A DNA stretch of 64,000 nt, from the NCBI RefSeq assembly GCF_001894805.1, contig NZ_BCWX01000001.1, positions 806,001 through 870,000 on the forward strand, in the 5' to 3' direction. Positions 51,561 through 60,339 of the stretch are shown here, piece by piece. Numbering within the stretch: the first letter of the stretch is position 1; each line of letters starts with the position of its first letter. The stretch comes from Rhodococcus globerulus NBRC 14531 (GTDB taxonomy: Bacteria; Actinomycetota; Actinomycetes; Mycobacteriales; Mycobacteriaceae). A program made the position numbers and the translations under genes. A model generated the notes under the pieces. It made no database searches and was not told the origin of the DNA. It saw only the letters and a program-made list of their open reading frames with translations.

Positions 51561-52985
51561 GTGAAGCCCAACAAGACCGCGAAGCTGGTTGTGGCACTGG
51601 CCGCAACTGCTGCATTGGTCTCTGCCTGTGCAGGCGACCGCGGTGACGACCCGTCGGCAACGTCGAACGGTGCATCCGTTGCGACGGCCGACGTTGCGTC
51701 GAAGAGTTCCGATGCCAAGTTCGGAACCCTGGATTCGCCGTGCGGCGACGGAGATGCGAAGGGCGCGACGGATCAGGGTGTCAGCGACACCGAGATCAAG
51801 ATCGGCTTCGGCGACGACCGCGGCTACGTGAAGTCGCCAGGCCTCAACAAGGAGATGAGTGACGCGGTCAACGCCCTCATCTCGTGGTGCAACGATCAGG
51901 GCGGCATCAACGGCCGCAAGGTTGTCGGTACCGACTACGACGCGGCGATGACGCAGGCCAATTCGGTCATGCAGGAAGCCTGCGCCAGCCAGTTCATGTT
52001 GGTCGGTCACGGATTCGCGATGGACCAGACCGCAGAGCAGACCCGTGTGGCCTGCAACATGGTTGCCGTTCCCGGATTCACGGTGTCGCCCGACGCCGCC
52101 AACGGACCGATGACGTTCCAGGGTGTCCCGTTCCCCGTCGACTACGCCAACGGTTCGCAGTGGTTCCAGATGGCCGAGATGCATCCGGACCTGCTGAACG
52201 ACTTCGACGTCGTCAACAGCACGATGCCGACGATCATCACCTCCACCAACAAGATTCGGTCCATCGCCCAGGCTGCGGGCTTCAAGCTCAAGGACTGCGG
52301 CGTGACCCTCAACTACGAGGGCGAATCCAGCTACGTGCCGTTTGCCGAGAAGTTCAAGGAATGCGGTGCCAAGGGCATCTGGACCTCGCGTTCGGCCAGC
52401 CCGGCCGAGCTGAACTTCGTCAAGTCTCTCGATCAGGTCGGGATCGATCCGATCTTCTTCGGTGAGGCCACCTGGTACGGCGAGTCCATCGCGTCCTGGA
52501 ACAAGGACACCGGCCTGCTCGACAACCTGAACGCCGGCATGACCTTCCAGATGCTCGAGAACGCGGACAAGGTTCCCGCTGTCGAGAAGTACGTCGACCT
52601 GGTCAACGAGCAGGGCGGCAAGACGGCACTTCTCGGTATGCAGGCTGCATCGTCGTTCCTGCTGTGGGCCACCGCGGCGGATGAGTGCGGCAGCGACCTG
52701 ACGCGCCAGTGCATGGTCAACGAACTGTCGAAGATCGACGACTGGGACGGCGGCGGATTGCATGCCGCTACCGATCCGGGCAAGAACATGCCGGCCACCT
52801 GCGGCCTCATGACGTCACTGAAGGGCGCCGAGTACTCACAGGCGTTCCCGACGACGGCAGGCGAGTTCAAGTGCGACCCGAAGTACATGGTTGCCACGGA
52901 CAAGAGCACGTGGGGCACCGATCTGGATGCCGATCGCATCTCCACGAAGTACCAGAACGCGAATGTGATCAAGCCGCAGTCCTGA
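51561..52985 (+). CDS. LIV-type ABC transporter substrate-binding lipoprotein, second system
   Basis: 474 aa, GTG start with AAGGAG at 10 bases. Lipobox LVSAC (Cys about 23). The mature part is longer than the first system and starts with a polar linker, then VSDTEIKIGFGDDRGYVKSPG, WCNDQGGINGRKVVGTDYDAA and SVMQEACASQFMLVGHGF. About nine cysteines occur in the mature protein, more than usual, perhaps forming disulfides. It leads a five-gene importer unit (51561-57155). The ligand is unknown. Confidence 0.9.
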   Translation: MKPNKTAKLVVALAATAALVSACAGDRGDDPSATSNGASVATADVASKSSDAKFGTLDSPCGDGDAKGATDQGVSDTEIKIGFGDDRGYVKSPGLNKEMSDAVNALISWCNDQGGINGRKVVGTDYDAAMTQANSVMQEACASQFMLVGHGFAMDQTAEQTRVACNMVAVPGFTVSPDAANGPMTFQGVPFPVDYANGSQWFQMAEMHPDLLNDFDVVNSTMPTIITSTNKIRSIAQAAGFKLKDCGVTLNYEGESSYVPFAEKFKECGAKGIWTSRSASPAELNFVKSLDQVGIDPIFFGEATWYGESIASWNKDTGLLDNLNAGMTFQMLENADKVPAVEKYVDLVNEQGGKTALLGMQAASSFLLWATAADECGSDLTRQCMVNELSKIDDWDGGGLHAATDPGKNMPATCGLMTSLKGAEYSQAFPTTAGEFKCDPKYMVATDKSTWGTDLDADRISTKYQNANVIKPQS

Positions 52986-53067
52986 TCCACCTGAGGAAGG
53001 TGGCGCGCTCCGTGTGCTTCGAGTGCGCGCAGTGTGCCGCCTTTCCTCCCCTAACGAGGGTTCAGTT

Positions 53068-55320
53068 ATGAACACTTTTGTCACTTTCACGATCTTGGGT
53101 TTGGTCCTGGGATCGGTGTATGCGATCGCCGCTTCCGGGTTGGTGCTCACGTACAACACGTCCGGAATTTTCAATTTCGCGCATGGCGCTCAGGCGATGC
53201 TCGGTGCGTTCATCTACTGGCAGTTGCGGTACGGCTGGGAACTCCCGACCGTGGTTGCGTTGCTGATTTCTTTGGTTGTGGTCGGCCCGTTGATGGGGCT
53301 GGGCCTGTATCTGTTCATCATGAAGGGCCTGCGCGATACGGCGGAGGTCACCAAAATTGTTGTCACGGTGTCGATCCTGCTGGGTATGCTCTCGATCTCG
53401 CATTGGTTCTGGCATCCGGAGACGGCGCGCACGATGCAGATGTTCTTCGGTGATCAGTCCAAGATCACAGTGTTCGGTGCGAGCATCCGCTACCACGAGT
53501 TGATCTGCATCCTCGTCGCGATCGGTATCGCGGTGGGTCTGCGGATCCTGTTCACCAAAACCCGCGCCGGTGTCGCGATGCGCGGTGTCGTCGACGATCC
53601 GGATTTGTTGCGCCTGAACGGTCATAACCCGGAACGCCTGGCGGCGTTGTCGTGGGCGATGGGATCGACGTTGGCGGTGTTGGCGGGTATCTTGATCACC
53701 CCGATCAGCGGCGGCACCCTCGAAGCGAACATGTTGACGCTGTTGGTGATCGACGCGTTTGCCGCCGCGATGTTCGGTCGGTTGCGCAGTATTCCGCGCA
53801 CGTTTGTCGGCGCCGTGGTTCTCGGTCTGGCCGGTACGTACGTGTTGGCGTACTTCCCGACGAGTTGGAGTTGGACGTCGAATTTCCGTGTCTCCCTGCC
53901 GATGATCGCGTTGTTCGTGGTGCTGATCGTGCTGCCGCAGGACCGTCTGCGCGGCGCTGTCACCCGTACCCGCGAGCGGTATCACGTCCCGTCGGTCCGC
54001 AAGGCCGTCATCTGGGGTGTCGCGCTCATTGTCATCGTGTACCTGCTGCGTCTGCTGATGGTGACGTCGGCGATCACGACGTTGACGATCGGGATGACCT
54101 TCGCGATCATCGCGCTCTCGCTGACGTTGCTGACCGGATATGCCGGTGAATTGAACTTGGCGCCGGTCTCTTTCGGTGCCATCGCCACCATCGTGGCGTT
54201 CCATTTCGGTATCTCCGGTAGCGGGTTGGCGGCGCATCTGAACCTGTGGGGCATCGTCGTCGGTGTGCTTGTCACCGCCGTCATCGGTGGTCTCGTCGCG
54301 TTGCCGGCGCTGCGTCTGCGCGGGTTGTATCTGGCTTTGGCGACGATGGCGTTCGGTGTGTTCCTCTCCAACATGGTCCTGCGTGATACCACCGAACACG
54401 AGATGTTCGGCATCCGGTACTCGCTGTTCAAGGACGGCAACATCGCGATCCCGCCCCTGAAGGTCGGGCCGCTCGATCTCAGTAACGACACGGTGTTCCT
54501 GATGACCGTCACCGCACTGTTCTCCGTGCTCGGTGTCGGAGTGATCGCGTTGCGCAACAGCGGTTACGGCCGTCGACTCGCCGCGATGAAGGACAGCCCC
54601 GCCGGATCGGCGATGCTCGGCCAGTCGTTGGTTCGGCTCAAGCTCAGCGTGTTCATGATCTCCTCCGGCATCGCCGGATTGGGCGGCATCCTGATGTCGA
54701 GCGCGATGGGCTCGGTCTCGGGTGAAAGCTTCGCGATCATGGTCTCGTTGTCGTTGCTGATGCTCACCGTCGTCGCCGGAATCGGCTACGTCAGTGGCGC
54801 CCTGTTCGGTGGTTTGATGGCGGGCATCGGTTTTGCCGTCATCATGGTCTCGTTCACCAACCTCGCGTCGGCGCAGCCCGAACTCGAGGGAATGTGGCTG
54901 CTGCTGGGCAACATCGCGGCAGTGAGCCCGGCGTTGATCGGTATCGGTGTCGGCGCGAACCCCAGCGGCACCATCCACCAGGTCGTCGAAGGGTACCGCC
55001 GTTTGATGAACGCGAAACCGGTCCTCTACGGCGGCGCCGCCGTGATCGCGGTGACGTATCTGCTCGCCTTGGGTGGGGTGCTCGGGAACTGGTGGTTTGC
55101 CTCCATCACCATCGCGGTGGTGTTCCTGTTGCCGGTGATCGGTGAAATGGTCATGCCGGCAGCGGTTCTCACGCCGGAAGAGTTGGCGGCGAAGAAGACG
55201 CTGGTCCCGGAAGAGGTCGGGATCGACGTCCCGTACAGCGACGAGGTGCGCGGCGAACTCGACCGTGAACTCGGCATCGACCTGCGCAAGTCCGAAAAGG
55301 AGTTGGCCGCTCATGTCTGA
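53068..55320 (+). CDS. LIV-type ABC importer, fused permeases (LivH-LivM)
   Basis: 750 aa from MNTFVTFTILGLVLG (ATG after GAGGG). LivH part about 1-300 (SGLVLTYNTSGIFNFAHGAQAMLGA), LivM part about 320-620 (LLTGYAGELNLAPVSFGAIATIVAFH and NSGYGRRLAAMKDSPAGSAML), plus two or three further TM segments and a polar C-terminal tail of about 60 residues. So this system fuses two permeases while the ATPases stay separate, unlike the first system. It overlaps the LivG gene by 8 bp. Confidence 0.93.
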   Translation: MNTFVTFTILGLVLGSVYAIAASGLVLTYNTSGIFNFAHGAQAMLGAFIYWQLRYGWELPTVVALLISLVVVGPLMGLGLYLFIMKGLRDTAEVTKIVVTVSILLGMLSISHWFWHPETARTMQMFFGDQSKITVFGASIRYHELICILVAIGIAVGLRILFTKTRAGVAMRGVVDDPDLLRLNGHNPERLAALSWAMGSTLAVLAGILITPISGGTLEANMLTLLVIDAFAAAMFGRLRSIPRTFVGAVVLGLAGTYVLAYFPTSWSWTSNFRVSLPMIALFVVLIVLPQDRLRGAVTRTRERYHVPSVRKAVIWGVALIVIVYLLRLLMVTSAITTLTIGMTFAIIALSLTLLTGYAGELNLAPVSFGAIATIVAFHFGISGSGLAAHLNLWGIVVGVLVTAVIGGLVALPALRLRGLYLALATMAFGVFLSNMVLRDTTEHEMFGIRYSLFKDGNIAIPPLKVGPLDLSNDTVFLMTVTALFSVLGVGVIALRNSGYGRRLAAMKDSPAGSAMLGQSLVRLKLSVFMISSGIAGLGGILMSSAMGSVSGESFAIMVSLSLLMLTVVAGIGYVSGALFGGLMAGIGFAVIMVSFTNLASAQPELEGMWLLLGNIAAVSPALIGIGVGANPSGTIHQVVEGYRRLMNAKPVLYGGAAVIAVTYLLALGGVLGNWWFASITIAVVFLLPVIGEMVMPAAVLTPEELAAKKTLVPEEVGIDVPYSDEVRGELDRELGIDLRKSEKELAAHV

Positions 55321-56056
55321 GACGCCTTTGCTCGAAACCCGCGGTGTCACGGTACGTTTCGGTGGCCACGTGGCCGTCAAGGATGTGTCCCTGACGGTGG
55401 CTCCGGGAACGGTGACCGGGTTGATCGGCCCGAACGGTGCCGGTAAGACCACCCTGTTCAACACCATCACCGGGTTGCAGAAACCGACGTCGGGACAGGT
55501 CTTCCTCGATGGCGTGGACGTGACGAAGTTGGCGCCGCACAAGCGCGCCAACAAAGGTTTGGCGCGCACGTTCCAGCGCCTCGAGTTGTTCGTCTCGTTG
55601 TCGGTGCGCGACAACCTGCGCGTCGCCGGCGATATCCACAAAGCGAACAGCGGCAACAAGATCGACGTCGACGCCGAAACGGATCGACTGCTCGAGCTGA
55701 CCGGCCTGAGCGATGTAGCGGAAAAGGATGTTTCCGACATCCCCACCGGCCGCGCCCGAGTCGTCGAGGTCGCGCGGGCCTTGATGACGAACCCGCGGAT
55801 TCTGCTTCTCGACGAGCCGGCATCGGGTCAGACGGAGCAGGAAACGGAGGTGTTCGCGCAGATGCTCACCGACCTCGCAGCCGGGGGTCTGGGAATTTGT
55901 CTGGTCGAGCACGATATTCCGTTGGTGATGAAGGTGTGCTCGACGATTCACGTACTCGACTACGGAGCGGTGTTGGCCTCGGGTGATCCGGAGAAGATCC
56001 GCACCGACCCGGACGTGATCGCCGCGTACATCGGCACCGAGGAGGAAGCAGTATGA
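55313..56056 (+). CDS. LIV-type ABC importer ATPase (LivG) with degenerate signature
   Basis: 247 aa. Walker A GLIGPNGAGKTTLFNTITG and Walker B ILLLDEPASG are normal, but the ABC signature reads DIPTGRARVVEVARAL instead of LSGGQ/LSYGQ, and the segment after Walker B is QTEQE rather than GLD. The C-terminal LivG extension is present (EEEAV end). This suggests one of the two ATP sites in the LivFG pair is non-canonical, as in several asymmetric ABC transporters. ATGA overlap with LivF. Confidence 0.92.
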   Translation: MSETPLLETRGVTVRFGGHVAVKDVSLTVAPGTVTGLIGPNGAGKTTLFNTITGLQKPTSGQVFLDGVDVTKLAPHKRANKGLARTFQRLELFVSLSVRDNLRVAGDIHKANSGNKIDVDAETDRLLELTGLSDVAEKDVSDIPTGRARVVEVARALMTNPRILLLDEPASGQTEQETEVFAQMLTDLAAGGLGICLVEHDIPLVMKVCSTIHVLDYGAVLASGDPEKIRTDPDVIAAYIGTEEEAV

Positions 56057-56796
56057 CCGCAGCAACGATCGACCCGGCAGCGGCCGAAACACCGCGTCCG
56101 GAGCCGTTGCTCGAATTATCGGGTGTGCGTGCCGGTTACGGGGCCATCGAAGTCCTCCACGGCGTGGACCTCGTCCTGCAGCCCGGCGCCGTTGTCGCGT
56201 TGCTCGGCCCGAACGGCGGCGGAAAAACCTCCACGTTGAAGGTGTGCTCCGGTGTCCTACCGGTCACACGCGGGGAGTTCAAACTCGCCGGACGGGTCGT
56301 CAACGGAATCGAAGCGTCCGAACTCGCCCGGTTGGGTGTGTGTTCCATCCCGGAAGGGCGTGGGATCTTCGCGAACCTGTCGGTGCGCGAGAACCTGTGG
56401 ATCGCCACCGGAACCGGAGCCTCCCTCGCGGACCTGGAAGAGGTTGCGTACACACGTTTCCCGATCCTGGGGGAGCGTCGGGGCCAGTTGGCGGGTTCGA
56501 TGTCGGGCGGTGAGCAGCAGATGCTCGCTCTCTCGCGGGCGTTGGGAACTCATCCGACGGTGTTGCTGCTCGACGAGTTGTCGATGGGTCTGGCACCTCG
56601 AATTGTCTCGCAGATGTACGACGTGGTGGGTTCACTTGCCGCGGAAGGTATTTCCATCCTCGTGGCGGAGCAGTTCGCGCGGGCGGTGTTGCCGATCGCG
56701 ACGTCGGCGGCGTTGATGTTGCAGGGTCGCGTTACTCGGGTCGGTGACCCGCATGAGATCGAAGAAGAACTTTCTACCAGTTATCTAGGAGGATGA
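56053..56796 (+). CDS. LIV-type ABC importer ATPase (LivF), second system
   Basis: 247 aa. LSGVRAGYGAIEVLHGVDL, Walker A LLGPNGGGKTSTLKV, the LivF motif SIPEGRGIFANLSVRENL, canonical signature MSGGEQQMLALSRAL and Walker B VLLLDELSMGLAP. The canonical sites here complement the degenerate LivG partner. The next gene follows after an AGGAGG that lies at the end of this gene. Confidence 0.93.
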   Translation: MTAATIDPAAAETPRPEPLLELSGVRAGYGAIEVLHGVDLVLQPGAVVALLGPNGGGKTSTLKVCSGVLPVTRGEFKLAGRVVNGIEASELARLGVCSIPEGRGIFANLSVRENLWIATGTGASLADLEEVAYTRFPILGERRGQLAGSMSGGEQQMLALSRALGTHPTVLLLDELSMGLAPRIVSQMYDVVGSLAAEGISILVAEQFARAVLPIATSAALMLQGRVTRVGDPHEIEEELSTSYLGG

Positions 56797-56798
56797 CG

Positions 56799-57155
56799 AT
56801 GACGACAGTTGAAGATCGCCGTGATGAGTTCAAGAAGAACATCACCGACCTCAAACTCGACAAGGGACAGTCCGGTGGCGACGCGAAAACACTGTTCGGC
56901 GGCCTGATCCTGATGGTGGTGGGGGTAGTCGGCGCGTTTGTCCTCTACATCTCCTCGCTCACGGAATCGGATCTGCGCAACATCGCGTCGTACCAGATCT
57001 TGGCGATCGCGTTCCTGGCGTTGACGGTCATCGGAGCGGCGATGTTCATCGCCGCGTCCGTCGCCAAGGTTCTGCGGTTGTGGCTGGTGCGTCAGCTGCT
57101 CGAAGGCCAGGCCCAGACCGATCAGATCGCACAGGCACTGAACACCCGCATCTGA
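56799..57155 (+). CDS. Small two-TM membrane protein, last gene of the second LIV operon
   Basis: 118 aa. The ATG at 56799 is 6 bases from the strong AGGAGG; the ATG at 56793 directly abuts it, so the later start is preferred. A charged N-terminal helix (VEDRRDEFKKNITDLKLDKG) precedes TM helices at about 33-54 (LFGGLILMVVGVVGAFVLYI) and 68-92, and an amphipathic C-terminus (LVRQLLEGQAQTDQIAQALN). It is likely an accessory subunit of the importer. A good terminator follows. Confidence 0.75.
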   Translation: MTTVEDRRDEFKKNITDLKLDKGQSGGDAKTLFGGLILMVVGVVGAFVLYISSLTESDLRNIASYQILAIAFLALTVIGAAMFIAASVAKVLRLWLVRQLLEGQAQTDQIAQALNTRI

Positions 57156-57174
57156 TAACCCCGCTTCAACCGAG

Positions 57175-57205
57175 AATGCCCGCCACGGAAACTGTGGCGG
57201 GCATT
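57175..57205 (+). terminator. Rho-independent terminator of the second LIV operon
   Basis: AATGCCCGCCAC and GTGGCGGGCATT form a 12-bp perfect stem with a 7-base loop, followed by TT. It also lies before the 3' end of the convergent VOC gene. Confidence 0.85.
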
Positions 57206-57221
57206 TTCGTGCGCTCGGAGA

Positions 57222-57608
57222 TTACTGCGGCGTGCGGGAATCGCGTCGGATCGGATGATCGTCCGGAATCTGCACCATGACAATCGGCGTCCCGTCGGGA
57301 TCGGCGATCCACATTTCGTGAAGACCCCACGGTTCCTGACGTGCCTCTCGGGCAATCTTGACTCCGGCGAGCACCAGTTCCGTTTGCACGGCCGTGAGAT
57401 CGCGAACCTGCAGCCAGATCGCGCCCCGGAACCCACCGTTGCCTGCGGCGCCGTGTGCGGCGATCTCGATCAACCCCTGGCCGGCGAAGAACACTGTGCC
57501 GCCGGGGTATTCACGGGCGATAGCCAACCCGAGGGTGTCTCGGTAGAAGCTCAGAGTCAGCTCGTAGTCGTCGGGGCGCAATATCGTTCGGCTGCTCAGA
57601 ATCTCCAC
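57222..57608 (-). CDS. VOC/glyoxalase-superfamily protein
   Basis: 128 aa from a GTG with GGAAGGATGG upstream; the frame extends further 5' without a good site. VEILSSRTILRPDDYELTLSFYRDTLGL starts the first beta-alpha-beta unit and GLHEMWIADPDGTPIVMVQI ends the second. Metal ligands by position would be an early His/Glu and the Glu in LHEMW, but are not certain. Mycobacteria, as I recall, also carry a glyoxalase-like gene between pitA and menB. Substrate unknown. Confidence 0.85.
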   Translation of the reverse strand: MEILSSRTILRPDDYELTLSFYRDTLGLAIAREYPGGTVFFAGQGLIEIAAHGAAGNGGFRGAIWLQVRDLTAVQTELVLAGVKIAREARQEPWGLHEMWIADPDGTPIVMVQIPDDHPIRRDSRTPQ

Positions 57609-57657
57609 GGAACCATCCTTCCACGTCTCGCTCGGCGATATCAGAAATGCTCGGCAA

Positions 57658-58575
57658 TCAGAAATACCAGGGATACGGCGACCAGTCGGGATCACGCTTC
57701 TCGAGGAAGGAATCGCGGCCCTCGACGGCTTCGTCGGTCATGTATGCCAAACGTGTTGCCTCACCGGCAAATAGCTGCTGGCCGACCAGGCCGTCGTCCT
57801 GCAGGTTGAACGCGTACTTGAGCATGCGCTGAGCTTGCGGGGACTTGCCGTTGATCTTGCCTGCCCACTCGATGGCAACGTTCTCGAGTTCGGCGTGATC
57901 GACAACCTTGTTGACCGCGCCCATCTGGTGCATTTCCTCAGCGGAATAGGTGTCGCCGAGGAAGAAGATTTCGCGAGCGAACTTCTGGCCCACCATCTTT
58001 GCGAGGTAAGCGCTGCCGTACCCGCCGTCGAAGCTGCCGACGTCGGCATCGGTTTGCTTGAAGCGGGCATGTTCACGACTCGCGAGGGTGAGGTCGCAGA
58101 CGACGTGCAGGCTGTGTCCGCCGCCGGCGGCCCAACCGTTGACCAGGCAGATGACCACCTTGGGCATGAAACGAATCAATCGCTGCACTTCCAGGATGTG
58201 GAGGCGTCCGGCACGAGCCTTGTCGACGGTGTCGGCCGTTTCGCCTTCCGCATACTGGTAGCCGCTGCGGCCACGGATGCGCTGATCGCCGCCGGAGCAG
58301 AAGGCCCAGCCGCCGTCCTTCTCGCTCGGTCCGTTGCCGGTGAGCAGCACGGCGCCGACGTCGGACGTCATCCGGGCATGGTCGAGTGCACGGTACAGCT
58401 CGTCGACGGTGTGTGGGCGGAAGGCATTACGTACTTCGGGGCGGTCGAAGGCGATACGAACGGTGCCTTGACTGACATGCCGGTGATACGTGATGTCGGT
58501 GAGATTCTCGAATCCGGGAACGGGGCGCCAAAGCTGCGGGTTGAAGGTCACGTAGGTCACGATAGAGGCAGGCAT
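57658..58575 (-). CDS. menB: 1,4-dihydroxy-2-naphthoyl-CoA synthase MenB
   Basis: MenB closes o-succinylbenzoyl-CoA to DHNA-CoA. 305 aa from MPASIVTYVTF. The crotonase fold shows WAFCSGGDQRIRGRSGYQY, the oxyanion-hole VNGWAAGGGHSLHVVCDL, and KQTDADVGSFDGGYGSAYLA with the MenB-specific Asp/Gly pattern. The C-terminus SPYPWYF is diagnostic. It is divergent from the thioesterase gene with only 59 bp between. Confidence 0.96.
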   Translation of the reverse strand: MPASIVTYVTFNPQLWRPVPGFENLTDITYHRHVSQGTVRIAFDRPEVRNAFRPHTVDELYRALDHARMTSDVGAVLLTGNGPSEKDGGWAFCSGGDQRIRGRSGYQYAEGETADTVDKARAGRLHILEVQRLIRFMPKVVICLVNGWAAGGGHSLHVVCDLTLASREHARFKQTDADVGSFDGGYGSAYLAKMVGQKFAREIFFLGDTYSAEEMHQMGAVNKVVDHAELENVAIEWAGKINGKSPQAQRMLKYAFNLQDDGLVGQQLFAGEATRLAYMTDEAVEGRDSFLEKRDPDWSPYPWYF

Positions 58576-58634
58576 CGTAACCCCGACGAGTACCTGGAGT
58601 AGAACATGTTCCCCCACGCGCTAACGTGCAGGTC

Positions 58635-59279
58635 ATGAGCGAACCCACCGTAGAAGGCAAGGAGACCGTCGTTCCCGACGAGCGTCGAGGCGGTTTCCCG
58701 GTCTTCCGCCACACACCTGCAGGTCCCGACTTCGGTCGTTTCGTCGAGGCGATGCGCAGGTTGCAGGACCTGGCGGTGTCGACGCACGTCCCTGACGAAG
58801 TTCTCGCGGAGATCGCCACGCAAGCGGAGGAACTTGCCGATCGACTGGCCCCGCACGAGGTGCCCGAAGGGGCGTCGCCTGCAGGCTCGAATATTCAGTT
58901 GCCTGGTCGCGGCAGTCTCCTCATGCCGCCCTGGACAATCGAGAGATTCGACGCCGAAGGTGTGCGCAGCACCGGCATCTTCCGCCGCTACCACCTCGGT
59001 GGCAACGGCGCGGCGCACGGCGGAATCGTGCCGTTGCTGTTCGACGACATCTTCGGCATGACCACCCACGCGGGTGGCCGCCCGATGTCGCGAACCGGTT
59101 ACCTGCACATCAACTACCGCGCGATCACCCCGCTGAACACGCAATTGGTGATCGAAGGAAAAGTGGATCGGGTGGAGGGCCGTAAGACGTTTGTCAGTGC
59201 ACGGCTGACCGACCTCGACGGAAAGCTACTTGTCGACGGTGACGCGCTCATGATCGAGCTACTCCCCGGTCAGCCCTGA
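58635..59279 (+). CDS. PaaI-type hotdog-fold thioesterase
   Basis: 214 aa, ATG start giving MSEPTVEGKETV. About 110 N-terminal residues are helical, followed by a hotdog domain: GGNGAAHGGIVPLLFDDIFGM (HGG then Asp in the catalytic-helix position) and YLHINYRAITPLNTQLVIEGKVD. Between menB and menC, one base before the menC ATG, it is well placed to hydrolyse DHNA-CoA to DHNA, the step between MenB and MenA. This assignment rests on context and fold only; a broader acyl-CoA thioesterase is the alternative. Confidence 0.87.
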   Translation: MSEPTVEGKETVVPDERRGGFPVFRHTPAGPDFGRFVEAMRRLQDLAVSTHVPDEVLAEIATQAEELADRLAPHEVPEGASPAGSNIQLPGRGSLLMPPWTIERFDAEGVRSTGIFRRYHLGGNGAAHGGIVPLLFDDIFGMTTHAGGRPMSRTGYLHINYRAITPLNTQLVIEGKVDRVEGRKTFVSARLTDLDGKLLVDGDALMIELLPGQP

Positions 59280-59280
59280 C

Positions 59281-60291
59281 ATGTCTCCCATCTTCGAGTT
59301 GCCGTCGTTCGACGATCTGATCGCCGACGCAGTTGTGGTGAGTTTGCCGATGCGGGTGCGTTTTCGCGGGATCACGACGCGTGAGGCGCTGCTTCTGCGC
59401 GGCCCGGCAGGATGGGGGGAGTTCGCTCCGTTTGTCGAGTACGACGACGAGGAAGCCGCGCACTGGCTGCGCGCCGGCATCGAAGCCGCGTGGCTCGGCC
59501 CCCCGCCTGCGATTCGGGCCACGGTGCCGGTCAACGCCACGGTTCCCGCGATCGACGCGTCGGCGGTGCCGGAATTGTTGGAGCGTTTTCCCGGATCGCG
59601 AACAGCCAAGATCAAGGTCGCCGAAAAAGGACAGTCGTTGGCGGATGACATTGCCCGGGTGAACGAGGTCCGTCGGCACATCCCCAATGTGCGTGTCGAC
59701 GCAAACGGTGGGTGGAGTGTCGACGAGGCCGTTGTGGCGCTGCGGGCGCTGACCGAAGGCGGTGAGCTCGAGTACGCGGAGCAGCCGTGCGCAAGCGTCG
59801 AGGAACTGGTGCGGGTGCGCGCAGCGGGGACGGGTGTGCGGATTGCCGCGGACGAGAGCATCAGGCGCGCGGACGATCCGCTGCGAGTGGTGCGCGCTGG
59901 GGGAGCAGACGTCGCGATAGTGAAGGTGCCCCCGCTCGGCGGTATGCGCGCGGTGGTCGCGTTGAGTACCCAACTGGCCGAGTACGGCGTGCCGGTGGTG
60001 GTGTCCAGTGCGCTCGATACGGCAGTCGGGATGGCGTCGGGGCTCGCGGCCGCAGCTGCGTTGCCCGAGTTGCCGTTTGCGTGCGGATTGGGCACTGGCG
60101 GGCTGTTCGTCCGGGACGTCGCAGTTGTCGATCCGGCAATCTCGGGTGCTCTGTCCGTCGGCGCGGTCGAGCCTGATCCGTCGATCCTCGCGCAGCTGAC
60201 GGCCACGCCCGAACGCACCGCGTGGTGGCTGGGCCGCGTCCGCCGCTGTCATCGGATACTCGATCGACGAGGCGCGCTGAATTTCGTATAG
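59281..60291 (+). CDS. menC: o-Succinylbenzoate synthase MenC
   Basis: MenC dehydrates SHCHC to o-succinylbenzoate. 336 aa, enolase superfamily: GWGEFAPFVEYDDEEAA substrate loop, catalytic lysine in RTAKIKV, metal ligands in VRVDANGGW, EYAEQP and IAADESI, and the second lysine in AIVKVPPLGG. The gene begins one base after the thioesterase stop. The C-terminal RRCHRILDRRGALNFV is extra to many homologues. The -10 of the next gene overlaps its stop. Confidence 0.95.
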   Translation: MSPIFELPSFDDLIADAVVVSLPMRVRFRGITTREALLLRGPAGWGEFAPFVEYDDEEAAHWLRAGIEAAWLGPPPAIRATVPVNATVPAIDASAVPELLERFPGSRTAKIKVAEKGQSLADDIARVNEVRRHIPNVRVDANGGWSVDEAVVALRALTEGGELEYAEQPCASVEELVRVRAAGTGVRIAADESIRRADDPLRVVRAGGADVAIVKVPPLGGMRAVVALSTQLAEYGVPVVVSSALDTAVGMASGLAAAAALPELPFACGLGTGGLFVRDVAVVDPAISGALSVGAVEPDPSILAQLTATPERTAWWLGRVRRCHRILDRRGALNFV

Positions 60292-60304
60292 TGTCGGGCC
60301 CGAC
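60287..60304 (+). promoter_or_regulatory. -10 box and 12-bp palindrome for the gene at 60340
   Basis: TATAGT (60287-60292) overlaps the menC stop and is followed directly by GTCGGGCCCGAC (60293-60304), a perfect palindrome at the likely transcription start. No good -35 is seen. Confidence 0.45.
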
Positions 60305-60339
60305 CTGATGAACATCAGTCAAGAATGAAGGGATCGAAA

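Noticed and set aside
53062-55746. An 894-codon open frame on the minus strand opposite the fused LIV permease
   Set aside because: Its composition is extreme (His, Arg, Gln, Asp rich, without hydrophobic core or motifs), as expected for the complement of a high-GC membrane protein gene; the plus strand has clear LivH/LivM, LivG motifs.
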